64,000 nucleotides of DNA from contig CM046342.1 of the NCBI GenBank assembly GCA_025403435.1, forward strand, positions 18,375,596-18,439,595, written 5' to 3'. The notes under the pieces are model-generated. The model worked only from the letters and a program-made list of their open reading frames with translations. It made no database searches and had not been told where the DNA came from. The DNA comes from Artocarpus heterophyllus (lineage: Eukaryota > Streptophyta > Magnoliopsida > Rosales > Moraceae). The position numbers were made by a program, and so were the translations under genes. Of this stretch, positions 46,684 to 57,008 are shown piece by piece; the stretch's first letter is position 1; each line of letters opens with the position of its first letter.

Positions 46684-47660
46684 ATGAACTTGGAATATTA
46701 AACTTTTCATTTAAAAAGTAGTGGTGGGAGGTACAATTAACAGGGCACCTCCTAAGCCCGGACAAACAAAATACAACCAAAAACAAAAAAGGACAGCCTA
46801 GGCCAAGGCCCCATCCCGGCATTGTCTTCCTCGCCTCCACCACCACCAGTGCTCTACTCGTCCTTGTTGTCATCGCCGTCCACTTCGACGACCTCTTCAC
46901 CCTGCTATTGTTGAGCAACGCGCTACTCTGGCTTGACTATGAGCGACCAGTCGAAGCCCTCAACCTCAGGGTGCTGTCGGATCAGGTGGTCTCGAAGGTC
47001 TGTCAGGCTGAAGTAGTAGTAGTCAGCGTACTCTAGGAACGCCTTGAACTCTTCGATGGCCTGGGCGATTTGGCCGAGTAGCTTGTCCCAAAATCACTGA
47101 TGCTCGGCTTGTAGAGCCACCAGCTGCTCTTTGAGCTAGGTAGCCTCATCCTTTGCCTGCGTGGCCTTCTTTATTGCCTCCTCGGCCTCCACCTTGGCCT
47201 GGTCAGTTTCCTCCTTTGCCTTCCAAGCCTCCTCCTCGGCTTGAGAAAGAGACGCCTAGATTTGATCAAGCTTAGTGTTTCTTGCACTGAGCTGTCCCTC
47301 GACCTCCAACTTGTCGAAGCCCTTGACGAAGCCCGAGTCCTTGGAGGCTAGGGTGGTTCTTGGACTGTTATGGACAGCTGCTCGGGTAGCGGGGGAAGCT
47401 CTATCCTCAAAGTCCACTTACACTTCCTCCCGACCTCCACGGCCTTGCCTTTCTTCTTGCGAAGGCTCTCCATGAGAGCCCGCCTCTCAATAACTGTGAT
47501 CAGCCGTGAAGACATCTCTATAAAGACAGTTTTCCCTAAGTCAAAATCAAGTCTGTATAAGAAAAAAAAAAAACTCACGGCTGACCTCCGATCTAAAGCC
47601 AGCGAGACGGGTAAATGAGTTGGATCACGTCCTCGAGATCCTCGTTCGTCACGGGTGGCG
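46684..47660 (-). repeat. Array unit 2 (mixed type); coiled-coil frame broken
   Basis: It carries AACTTGTCG and CCTAAGTC like the A type but GACCAGTCGAAG and GTGCTGTCGG like the B type. The coiled-coil frame has an extra stop near 47257 (GCCTAGATTTG on the plus strand). Confidence 0.88.
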
Positions 47661-48636
47661 ATGAACTTGGAATATTAAACTTTTCATTCAAAAAGTAGTG
47701 GTGGGAGGTACAATTAACAGGGCACCTCCAAAGCCCAGACAAACAAAAAACAGCCAAAAACAAAAAAGGACAGCCTAGGCCTAGGCCCCATCCCGGCATT
47801 GTCTTCCTCGCCTCCACCACCACCAGTGCTCTGCTCGTCCTTGTTGTCATCGCCGTCCACTTCGATGACCTCTTCACCTTGCTATTGCTGAGCAATGCCC
47901 TACTCTGGCTTGACTATGAGCGAGCAGTCGAAGCCCTCAACCTCAGGGTGTTGTCGGATCAGATGGTCTTGAAGGTCTGTCAGGCTGAAGTAGTAGTAGT
48001 CAGCGTACTCTAGGAACGCCTTGAACTCTTCGATGGACTGGGCGATTTGGCCGAGTAGCTTGTCCAAAAATCACTGATGCTCGGCTTGTAGAGCCACCAG
48101 CTGCTCTTTGAGCTAGGCAGCCTCATCCTTTGCCTGCGTGGCCTTCTTTATTGCCTCCTCGGCCTCCACCTTGGCCTGGTCGGTTTCCTTCTTCGCCTTC
48201 CAAGCCTCCTCCTCGGCTTGAGAAAGAGACGCCTTGATTTGATCAAGCTTAGTGTTTCTTGCACTGAGCTGTCCCTCGACCTCCAACTTGTCGAAGCCCT
48301 TGACGAAGCCCGAGTCCTTGGAGGCTAGGGTGGTTCTTGGACTGTTATGGGCAGCTGCTCGGGTAGCGGGGGAAGCTCTATCCTCAAAGTCCACTTACAC
48401 TTCCTCCCGACCTCCACGGCCTTGCCTTTCTTCTTGCGAAGGCTCTCCATGAGAGCCCGCCTCTCAATAGCTGTGATCAACCGTGAAGACATCTCTGTAA
48501 AGATAGTTTTCCCTAAGTCAAAATCAAGTCTGTATAAGAAAAAAAAAAACTCACGGCTGACCTCCGATCTAAAGCTGGCGAGACGGGTAAATGAGTTGGA
48601 TCACGTCCTCGAGGTCCTCGTTCGTCACTGGTGGTG
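47661..48636 (-). repeat. Array unit 3 (A type); coiled-coil frame open
   Basis: The coiled-coil frame is at 48113-48394. A-type marks are GAGCAGTCGAAG, GTGTTGTCGG, TTCGATGACC and AACTTGTCG. Confidence 0.9.
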
Positions 48637-49610
48637 ATGAACTTGGAATATTAAACTTTTCATTCAAAAAGTAGTGGTGGGAGGTACAATTAACCGGGCA
48701 CCTCCAAAGCCCGGACAAACAAAATACAGCCAAAAACAAAAAAGGACAGCCTAGGCCTGGGCCCCATCCTGGCATTGTCTTCCTCGCCTCCACCACCACC
48801 AGTGCTCTGCTCGTCCTTGTTGTCATCGCCGTCCACTTTGACGACCTCTTCACCCTGCTATTGCTGAGCAACGCCCTACTCTGGCTTGACTATGAGCGAC
48901 CAGTCAAAGCCCTCAACCTCAGGGTGCTGTCGGATCAGATAGTCTCGAAGGTCAGTCATGCTGAAGTAGTAGTAGTCGGAGTACTCCCAGGATGCCTTGA
49001 ACTCTTCGATGGCCTGGGCGATTTGGCCGAGTAGCTTGTCCAAAAATCACTGATGCTCGGCTTGTAGAGCCACCAGCTTCTCTTTGAGCTAGGCAGCCTC
49101 ATCCTTTGCCTGCGTGGCCTTCTTTATTGCCTCCTCGGCTGCTGCCTTAGTCTGGTCGGCTTCCTCCTTTGCCTTCTAAGCCTCCTCCTCGGCTTGAGAA
49201 AGAGACGCCTTGATTTGATCAAGCTTAGTGTTTCTTGCACTGAGCTGTCCCTCGACCTCCAACATGTCGAAGCCCTTGACGAAGCCCGAGTCCTTGGAGG
49301 CAAGGGTGGTTCTTGGACTGTTATGGGCAGCTGCTCGGGTAGCGGGGGAAGCTCTATCCTCAAAGTCCACTTACATTTCCTCCTGACCTCCACGGCCTTG
49401 CCTTTCTTCTTGCGAAGGCTATCCATGAGAGCCCGCCTCTCAATAGCTGTGATCAGCCATGAAGACATCTCTATAAAGACAGTTTTCCCTAATCAAAATC
49501 AAGTCTGTATAAGAAAAAAAAAACTCACGGCTGACCTCCGATCTAAAGCTGGCGAGACGGGTAAATGAGTTGGATCACATCCTCGAGGTCCTCGTTCGTC
49601 ACGGGTGGCG
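48637..49610 (-). repeat. Array unit 4 (B type); coiled-coil frame shortened
   Basis: B-type marks are GACCAGTCAAAG, GTGCTGTCGG, TTTGACGACC and AACATGTCG. The coiled-coil frame stops after 64 codons (49176-49370) at the Trp codon, here TAG. Confidence 0.9.
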
Positions 49611-50586
49611 ATGAACTTGGAATATTAAACTTTTCATTGAAAAAGTAGTGGTGGGAGGTACAATTAACCGGGCACCTCCAAAGCCCGGACAAACAAAATA
49701 CAGCCAAAAACAAAAAAGGACAGCCTAGGCCTGGGCCCCATCCCGGCATTGTCGTCCTCGCCTCCACCACCACTAGCGCTCTGCTCGTCCTTGTTGTCAT
49801 CGCCGTCCACTTCGATGACCTCTTCACCCTGCTATTGCTGAGCAACGCCCTACTCTGGCTTGACTATGAGCGAGCAGTCGAAGCCCTCAACCTCAGGGTG
49901 TTGTCGGATCAGATGGTCTCGAAGGTCTATCTGGCTGAAGTAGTAGTAGTCAGCGTACTCTAGGAATGCCTTGAACTCTTCGATGGCCTGGGCGATTTGG
50001 CTGAGTAGCTTGTCCAAAAATCACTGATGCTCGGCTTGTAGAGCCACCAGCTGCTCTTTGAGCTAGGCAGCCTCATCCTTTGCCTGCGTGGCCTTCTTTA
50101 TTGCCTCCTCGGCCTCCACCTTGGCCTGGTCGGTTTCCTCCTTCGCCTTCCAAGCCTCCTCCTCGGCTTGAGAAAGAGACGCCTTGATTTGATCAAGCTT
50201 AGTGTTTCTTGCACTGAGCTGTCCCTCGACCTCCAACTTGTCGAAGCCCTTGACGAAGCCCGAGTCCTTGGAGGCTAGGGTGGTTCTTGGACTGTTATGG
50301 GCAGCTGCTCGGGTAGCGGGGGAAGCTCTATCCTCAAAGTCCACTTATACTTCCTCCCGACCTACACGGCCTTGCCTTTCTTCTTGCGAAGGCTCTCCAT
50401 GAGAGCCCGCCTCTCAATAGCTGTGATCAACCGTGAAGACATCTCTGTAAAGATAGTTTTCCCTAAGTCAAAATCAAGTCTGTATAAGAAAAAAAAAAAC
50501 TCACGGCTGACCTCCGATCTAAAGCTGGCGAGACGGGTAAATGAGTTGGATCACGTCCTCGAGGTCCTCGTTCGTCACGGGTGGTG
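49611..50586 (-). repeat. Array unit 5 (A type); coiled-coil frame open
   Basis: The coiled-coil frame is at 50063-50344. It shares GATAGTTTTCCC and CAACCGTG with unit 3. Confidence 0.9.
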
Positions 50587-51560
50587 ATGAACTTGGAATA
50601 TTAAACTTTTCATTCAAAAAGTAGTGGTGGGAGGTACAATTAACCGGGCACCTCCAAAGCCCGGACAAACAAAATACAGCCAAAAACAAAAAAGGACAGC
50701 CTAGGCCTGGGCCCCATCCCGGCATTGTCTTCCTCGCCTCCACCACCACCAGTGCTCTGCTCGTCCTTGTTGTCATCGTCGTCCACTTTGACGACCTCTT
50801 CACCCTGCTATTGCTGAGCAACGCCCTACTCTGGCTTGACTATGAGCGACCAGTCAAAGCCCTCAACCTCAGGGTGCTGTCGGATCAGATGGTCTCGAAG
50901 GTCTGTGAGGCTGAAGTAGTAGTAGTCAGCGTACTCTAGGAACGCCTTGAACTCTTCGATGGCCTGGGCGATTTGGCCGAGTAGCTTGTCCAAAAATCAC
51001 TGATGCTCGGCTTGTAGAGCCACCAGCTTCTCTTTGAGCTAGGCAGCCTCACCCTTTGCCTGCGTGGCCTTCTTTATTGCCTCCTCGGCCTCTACCTTGG
51101 CCTGGTCGGTTTCCTCCTTCGCCTTTCAAGCCTCCTCCTCGGCTTGAGAAAGAGACGCCTTGATTTGATCAAGCTTAGTGTTTCTTGCACTGAGCTGTCC
51201 CTCGACCTCCAACATGTCGAAGCCCTTGACGAAGCCCGAGTCCTTGGAGGCAAGGGTGGTTCTTGGACTGTTATGGGCAGCTGCTCGGGTAGCGGGGGAA
51301 GCTCTATCCTCAAAGTCCACTTACATTTCCTCCCGACCTCCACGGCCTTGCCTTTCTTCTTGCGAAGGCTCTCCATGAGAGCCCGCCTCTCAATAGCTGT
51401 GATCAGCCGTGAAGACATCTCTATAAAGACAGTTTTCCCTAATCAAAATCAAGTCTGTAAAAGAAAAAAAAAACTCACGGCTGACCTCCGATCTAAAGCT
51501 GGCGAGACGGGTAAATGAGTTGGATCACATCCTCGAGGTCCTCGTTCGTCACGGGTGGCG
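50587..51560 (-). repeat. Array unit 6 (B type); coiled-coil frame shortened
   Basis: The frame at 51126-51320 stops after 64 codons at the same Trp codon as unit 4 but as TGA. B-type marks match unit 4, including GATCACATCC near its proximal end. Confidence 0.9.
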
Positions 51561-52536
51561 ATGAACTTGGAATATTAAACTTTTCATTGAAAAAGTAGTG
51601 GTGGGAGGTACAGTTAACCGGGCACCTCCAAAGCCCGGACAAACAAAATACAGCCAAAAACAAAAAAGGACAGCCTAGGCCTGGGCCCCATCCCGGCATT
51701 GTCATCCTCGCCTCCACCACCACCAGTGCTCTGCTCGTCCTTGTTGTCATCGCCATCCACTTCGATGACCTCTTCACCCTGCTATTGCTGAGCAACGCCC
51801 TACTCTGGCTTGACTATGAGCGAGCAGTCGAAGCCCTCAACCTCAGGGTGTTGTCGGATCAGATGGTCTCGAAGGTCTGTCTGGCTGAAGTAGTAGTAGT
51901 CAGCGTACTCTAGGAATGCCTTGAACTCTTCGATGGCCTGGGCGATTTGGCCGAGTAGCTTGTCCAAAAATCACTGATGCTCGGCTTGTAGAGCCACCAG
52001 CTGCTCTTTGAGCTCGGCAGCCTCATCCTTTGCCTGCGTGGCCTTCTTTATTGCCTCCTCGGCCTCCACCTTGGCCTGGTCAGTTTCCTCCTTCGCCTTC
52101 CAAGCCTCCTCCTCGGCTTGAGAAAGAGACGCCTTGATTTGATCAAGCTTAGTGTTTCTTGCACTGAGCTGTCCCTCGACCTCCAACTTGTCAAAGCCCT
52201 TGACGAAGCCCGAGTCCTTGGAGGCTAGGGTGGTTCTTGGACTGTTATGGGTAGCTGCTCGGGTAGCGGGGGAAGCTCTATCCTCAAAGTCCACTTACAC
52301 TTCCTCCCGACCTCCACGGCCTTGCCTTTCTTCTTGCGAAGGCTCTCCATGAGAGCCTGCCTCTCAATAGCTGTGATCAGCCGTGAAGACATCTCTATAA
52401 AGACAGTTTTCCCTAAGTCAAAATCAAGTCTGTATAAGAAAAAAAAAAACTCACGGCTGACCTCTGATCTAAAGCTGGCGAGACGGGTAAATGAGTTGGA
52501 TCACGTCCTCGAGGTCCTCGTTCGTCACGGGTGGCG
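51561..52536 (-). repeat. Array unit 7 (A type); longest coiled-coil frame
   Basis: The frame at 51971-52294 runs 107 codons because the codon that is TAG in units 1-6 is GAG here. It reads on through AAELKEQLVALQAEHQ to the next stop. Confidence 0.9.
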
Positions 52537-53510
52537 ACGAACTTGGAATATTAAACTTTTCATTCAAAAAGTAGTGGTGGGAGGTACAATTAACCGGGCA
52601 CCTCTAAAGCCCGGACAAACAAAATATAGCCAAAAACAAAAAAGGACAGCCTAGGGCTGGGCCCCATCCTGGCATTGTCTTCCTCGCCTCCACCACCACC
52701 AGTGCTCTGCTCATCCCCGTTGTCATCGTCGTCCACTTCGATGACCTCTTCTCCCTGTTGTTGCTAAGCAGCGCCCTACTCTGGCTCGACTATGAGCGAC
52801 CAGTCGAAGCCCTCAACCTCAGGGTGCTTTCAAATCAGATAATCCCGGAGGTCCGTCATGCTGGAGTAGTAGTAGTCAGCGTACTCTAGGGATGCCTTAA
52901 ACTCTTCGATGGCTTGGACGATCCAGCCAGGGAGCTCTTCCAAAAAATGCTGGTGCTCGGCCTGCAGAGCCACCAGCTACTCTTTGAGATGGGCAACCTC
53001 GTCCTTTGCCTGCCCAGCCTCCTTTATTGCCTCCTCTGACTCTGCCTTGACCTGATCGGCTTCCTCTTTGGCCTTTCGAGCCTCCTCCTCTACCTGAGAA
53101 AGAGACGCTTTGATTTGATCATGCTTAGTGTTTCTTGCACTGAGCTGTCCCTCGACCTCCAACTTGTCGAAGCCCTTGACGAAGCCCGAGTCCTTGGAGG
53201 CTAGGGTGGTTCTTGTACTGTTATGGGCAGCTGCTCGGGTAGCGGGGGAAGCTCTATCCTCAAAGTCCACTTACACTTCCTCCCGACCTCCACGGCCTTG
53301 CCTTTCTTCTTGCGAAGGCTCTCCATGAGAGCCCGCCTCTCAATAGCTGTGATCAGCCGTGAAGACATCTCTATAAAGACAGTTTTCCCTATGTCAAAAT
53401 CAAGTCTGTATAAGAAAAAAAAAAAACTCACGGCTGACCTCCGATCTAAAGCTGGCGAGACGGGTAAATGAGTTGGATCACGTCCTCGAGGTCCTCGTTC
53501 GTCACGGGTG
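52537..53510 (-). repeat. Array unit 8 (proximal, founder-like)
   Basis: The unit is contiguous with the non-repeated part of the aORF at 53511. Its coiled-coil frame (52977-53270, 97 codons) differs most from the others (QVEEEARKAKEEADQVKAES). The codon that is TAG in units 1-6 is CAT here. The divergence lies mainly at 52800-53100, while both ends are close to the other units. Confidence 0.9.
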
Positions 53511-53637
53511 GCCCTGCATCGAAGGAGCCACTCGATGAGTCCTCAGAGCTAGATGATGATGGCTCTTTTGTCGACCACCCAGATAGAGAAGTGCTTGGCC
53601 TCGGGACATCCACGGCGCTTTGCCTGGCGACTATCAC
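53446..53637 (-). pseudogene. aORF Ser-rich segment leading into the array
   Basis: An open frame of 63 codons with VPRPSTSLSGWSTKEPSSS, then SEDSSSGSFDAG, then VTNEDLEDVIQLIYPSRQ. The last block is the part copied at the start of every array unit. It follows the main aORF frame after a stop and frameshift at 53640-53670. Confidence 0.65.
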
Positions 53638-53663
53638 CTATCCGACTAACCGGGCAGGATGAA

Positions 53664-54800
53664 CTAGCCATAATCGAAAAGAGTCTCCTTCCCAAGTAGG
53701 AATGACCACTGCCTCATCGCTTTTGGCTTCTTGAACAGGTCTTCGACTACCCTGATTACATGGCTTGGTGCCCAAGGCCTCTTAGACCACACGTGCCCTT
53801 GTTTGAATGTCTTTGACATAAGCTGGTCGGTAGGGATGACCTCACCAGCTTGGGTTAAATAATTGCCCCCGACATAAAACCACTCATACTTCCAGAGTTT
53901 GTCCAAGTCGGGGTTGCCTAAAATGAAATCTCTCCTGAAGCCGATGACGTAATACCACCCAAACTGCTGAGAAACCTTCTTCATTTTATACACTTGTTTA
54001 AATGCTTCCAACGGCATCTCAGTTGCCTGGTGGTATCTCCGTAGCATGTACATCCCGATCAGCAACCTGTAACTATTTGGGTTAAGCTGAGTCAAGCACA
54101 CATTAAAGTCGTTTAGTGCCCGACAGAGGAACGGATGGAATAGGAGGCGCAGCCTAGCTCTAAAAAACTTGGCGTATATGGTTATACACCCCTTAGGTGG
54201 GTCCAGGGGTGAATCATTCTCCTCGGGCACAATAAGGATGTCACCCGAGATGTCGAAGTCGGTGCACAGGTCCTCGAGTTGAGACTCCATAATGGCGCTG
54301 GAGTATGCCGTTGTTGAGGTCTATCTGGGCCGAGTCACCCTATCGGTTGTCACTCCCTAGACCCATGTGACTCAGACCCTTTCATCCTCATCGATCTCGG
54401 TGGCCTATTTCGCCTCCTCTACTACCTCCTCGGCCCCCCACTCCTCATCTGAAATGTCAATATAATCCTGCCCACAACCTAGGCAGGGGCCTTGGAGCTT
54501 TAACCAGAAGTGCTTGGGACATTACCTACTTCCTCCAACTTGGCTCGCTCCTAGGCAATAACTTAAGAAGAGCCTGCAGTGGCCACCCCAATGTAAGGTT
54601 TTCGCCCCTGCATGGCCTCACCGGGCGCTCCCCATCCAGCAGGTTGAGGAACTCCTGCTCGGGGACAGTCTGAGAGTCGACCCTCAATATTTGCTCTAGC
54701 TAGCCAGCCCCATACTGCTCGGGGGATATAATTTCAATATCAACTTCTACAGTGGGCGATCAGGCCTTAGGGCTGTTTTTCGACTAGGAAATGTTGACAT
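53664..54800 (-). pseudogene. Tat antisense ORF (aORF), gypsy-type transposon protein domain
   Basis: The minus strand is open for 208 codons from ATG 54290 to 53664. It has GCITIYAKFFRARLRLLFHP, FLCRALNDFNVCLTQLNPN, GWYYVIGFRR, WKYEWFYVGGNYL and HVWSKRPWAPSHV. This is the pattern of the putative gypsy-type transposon domain (Pfam Transposase_28, as I recall it), known in Tat elements as an antisense ORF between pol and the 3' LTR. Upstream the coding-like sequence continues with an acidic stretch (DYIDISDEEWGAEEVVEEA) and IEIISPEQYGAG, to an ATG near 54797, but with stops and frame changes. The role in the element is unknown; the downstream C-terminal half is the coiled-coil that is amplified in the array. 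Confidence 0.8.
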
Positions 54801-55193
54801 TTTGGGAATTGACACGTTACTCACTTTTTGCGCTTCTCGGGAAAATTACCTGATCGGGCTGTGGAAGTTTAGAAACATAAAGTCTTCGGGTTATTAACTA
54901 CAGCTCGGTAGCTAAGAACTCAGTGGTTGCAAAATCTGGTCTAATCGTGTGAAAATGGCAAGGAAAAAGGCCCTATTTATAGCCATTTCAGACAGAAAAT
55001 CTGGGTGCAGAAAATGAAGGGGCGCGATGATTACGCCTGTCAGGCGGCGCAGTCGACCATAAAAGACACGTGTCTCCCAAATAATCCGTGCAACCCTTCA
55101 TTTTGCACCACTTCGGGATGCCGGTTGGACTTTTTTCCTTAGCCAACCTCACCCACTCGGCATAGTCCACACGACCGAACACCAACCAGGTGA
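54801..55193 (-). promoter_or_regulatory. aORF 5' leader and promoter region with TATA box
   Basis: On the minus strand, CTATAAATAGGGCC with TATAAATA at 54974-54981 lies about 180 bases before the first plausible aORF ATG (54797). There is no other ORF. The arrangement suggests an independent antisense promoter just inside the 3' LTR. Confidence 0.6.
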
Positions 55194-55206
55194 TTTTGGG
55201 GGCTGC
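55194..55206 (+). other. Polypurine tract of the Tat element
   Basis: TTTTGGGGGCTGC directly precedes the 3' LTR start TATTGAGGG. It sets the plus orientation of the element. Confidence 0.75.
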
Positions 55207-55847
55207 TATTGAGGGTGAGCTCAGCGCAACCGCTGAGGAGCCATACTTTGGGTGGTCGGCTAAACAGCTCGGCAGAGTTACCAAGGAGCAAACTACTAAC
55301 CCTGACGACCATGGGCGTCGTGTCCGAGGTGCTTCTTAGGGCTTCCAGGGCCTCACCTCAGCGGGTTGCCACCTCGGACTAAGTACCAGCTCAGGTCAGA
55401 TTATTTTTATTCAAAAGTGGACTGCTACTCGCCACCATAGGCCAACAAATGGCAAACAACTCACCATCTGATGGAGGCCAATCTATCGACGGAGGGACGT
55501 GACACTTGTCACCTACTGCCTGACATGCCTTGATGTGACACTCGGGTTATGGACAAAACCCACCTAACACCCGGTCTAAGTGCTAGCCTATAAATAGGAT
55601 GCATTTATTGCATTCTAGCATGCATGCTCCTTCCCACCTAACAAGCTCCCGTCCTCTACCGAGCAACCCCTGCCTTGAGCATCGGAGAGCCCTTGTCTAT
55701 TGACTAACCCTTTTCTCTTACCTTCGAAGCGTCCCTCCTCTTGTTGCAGGTGCACCCGACCAGGCAGAGACGAACCGGGAAGAGCTGAGCACCGTGCATA
55801 GCCGCACGTGGCGTTGATTCAACGTTGGACCTCAGTAAGCATCAACA
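55207..55847 (+). repeat. 3' LTR of the Tat-type element
   Basis: It starts TATTGAGGGTGAGCTC and ends AAGCATCAACA, followed by the TSD CCATA. The TATA box is at 55589-55596. It aligns with 41874-42513 with scattered, mostly transition differences. Confidence 0.88.
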
Positions 55848-55852
55848 CCATA

Positions 55853-57008
55853 GTTTTCATGTTATTGGTAAGGTTCCTACTTACCTGGTTTCCAGAGCTA
55901 GGGTCTGCTAACTCACACATGCTTATCCACTATTCTTAGAATTTGAAGAAAAACACTCAGTAAGAGTGTGAGCTTAACTTGTTTTATGCTAATTAATTAA
56001 GCGTTTCGTAAAAAAGGAAATTAAATCATTTCTTAGAAATTTTCCTTTATTATCTAATTGATTATTTGTGTAGTTTAAAGGATTAATTAAATTTAAATCT
56101 GGATAACTCATAATTCTTGTCTAATTTATTTCCCTTAATTGCCATAAATTAAATCATACTATTGTTGAAAATGAATTAATAAATTTGATAGTTAATTAAT
56201 TATATTATTCTTATAACTTGATTCACTAATGTTTTCATGCTACTTATGTGGGATTTATTATTATATTAAAGTTTATTTGAGCCCAGTCTGGCTACAATTC
56301 AATTCATGAGGCCTGATTCCTTTGGAACTAGAGGCGTTCTATGACATTAACTATCAAATATTAGACCCGATAATTGGCTCTTTAATGTGTGTGGGCTTTG
56401 GACCCGTAATTGTTATCATCATGTAGTAGTCAACAATTTGGGCTTTTATGATTTCTTGTTTTTAAAATCCATTTGAAAACTTTGTCTTTATATGTATATG
56501 GTTTTATTAAAAAACCATAACTTTATTTGGAGTCCAAATTTGATAAAACTTGTGAACTATAGACTTGTATAGCTTTCAAGTGCTACAATTTTTTTGTCAA
56601 TCATAAATAGTGATTCCGTCACTAAATAAACATTTTGCTTTGAAACTAGTTTTGAAAAGGCATATTTTGTTAGTGTTAAAAGCTTAATAAAAGTTTCCTT
56701 TATAAAAGTTCCTTGTTCTGTCAAGGATTAAAACTTCTATGTTTTCCAAAAAATCTGTTTTTTGTCTTTAATATATTTCAGTTTGTAGTGATTTTGTAAA
56801 CTTTACTAGTTAGAACATTTTTCTAAATCTGTTTAAAAGTCGTTGTTAGTGTAGAATTTTTAAAAAGTTTCCTCACTAAAATTCTTCATCTCATTAAGAC
56901 CTAAGACTTTTGCGTTTACAAAAATTGTGATTGAGCTTTTTTCGAGGGTTGTGGTACCCAAAATCATAAACTACAGTATTGAGATTACAACCGTATTACA
57001 ACACCTCA
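55853..57008 (-). repeat. Long LTR-like element copy 4, segment b
   Basis: It continues segment a after the Tat insertion. GGTTCCTACTTACCTGG at 55869 matches the AGGTTTAAACTTACCTGG landmark of copy 2 (58566) at the expected spacing. It includes a CATAACTTTATTTGG block like the central zone of the family. It ends where copy 2 begins. Confidence 0.5.

Larger units (their letters stand above)
45711..53510 (-). repeat. Eight-unit head-to-tail array of about 975-bp aORF-derived repeats
   Basis: Eight consecutive units of 973, 977, 976, 974, 976, 974, 976 and 974 bp start at each ATGAACTTGG (ACGAACTTGG in the last). On the minus strand each unit contains, in order, the exon tail VTNEDLEDVIQLIYPSRQ, a T-rich tract ending TATACAG (splice acceptor-like), an MSSRLITAIERRALM segment, a coiled-coil segment of about 93 residues, an Asp/Glu- and Gly-rich tail, and a 3' UTR. 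The unit is thus the 3' part of the antisense ORF. Units 1-7 are very alike. Unit 8, next to the rest of the gene, is the most diverged in its middle. The array lies inside one Tat element between pol and the 3' LTR. Confidence 0.95.
41874..55847 (+). mobile_element. Tat-type Ty3/gypsy retrotransposon, rearranged, TSD CCATA
   Basis: It is bounded by direct LTRs (41874-42513 and 55207-55847) and CCATA at 41869-41873 and 55848-55852. The inside retains only the pol integrase (plus strand), an antisense ORF (minus strand) and a large tandem array derived from that ORF. The gag, protease, RT and RNase H are missing, and an Athila-like LTR fragment (42944-44050) occupies the position. Integrase motifs and the antisense gypsy-type ORF place it in the Tat (Retand/Ogre-like) lineage. 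The two LTRs differ at roughly one base in ten by eye, so the insertion is old. Confidence 0.88.

Noticed and set aside
46267..53471. Repeated plus-strand open frames of 66-135 codons in the tandem array
   Set aside because: They are antisense shadows of the minus-strand aORF repeat. They lack motifs and recur only because the unit recurs.
45711..53510. CRISPR-like or centromeric satellite array
   Set aside because: Units of 975 bp with coding content in a plant retrotransposon do not fit CRISPR. Centromeric nature cannot be judged from one array inside one element.
54988..55284. 98-codon minus-strand ORF across the 3' LTR edge
   Set aside because: It crosses the PPT/LTR boundary, and its 5' part repeats in the other LTR as a shadow. 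No motif is present.
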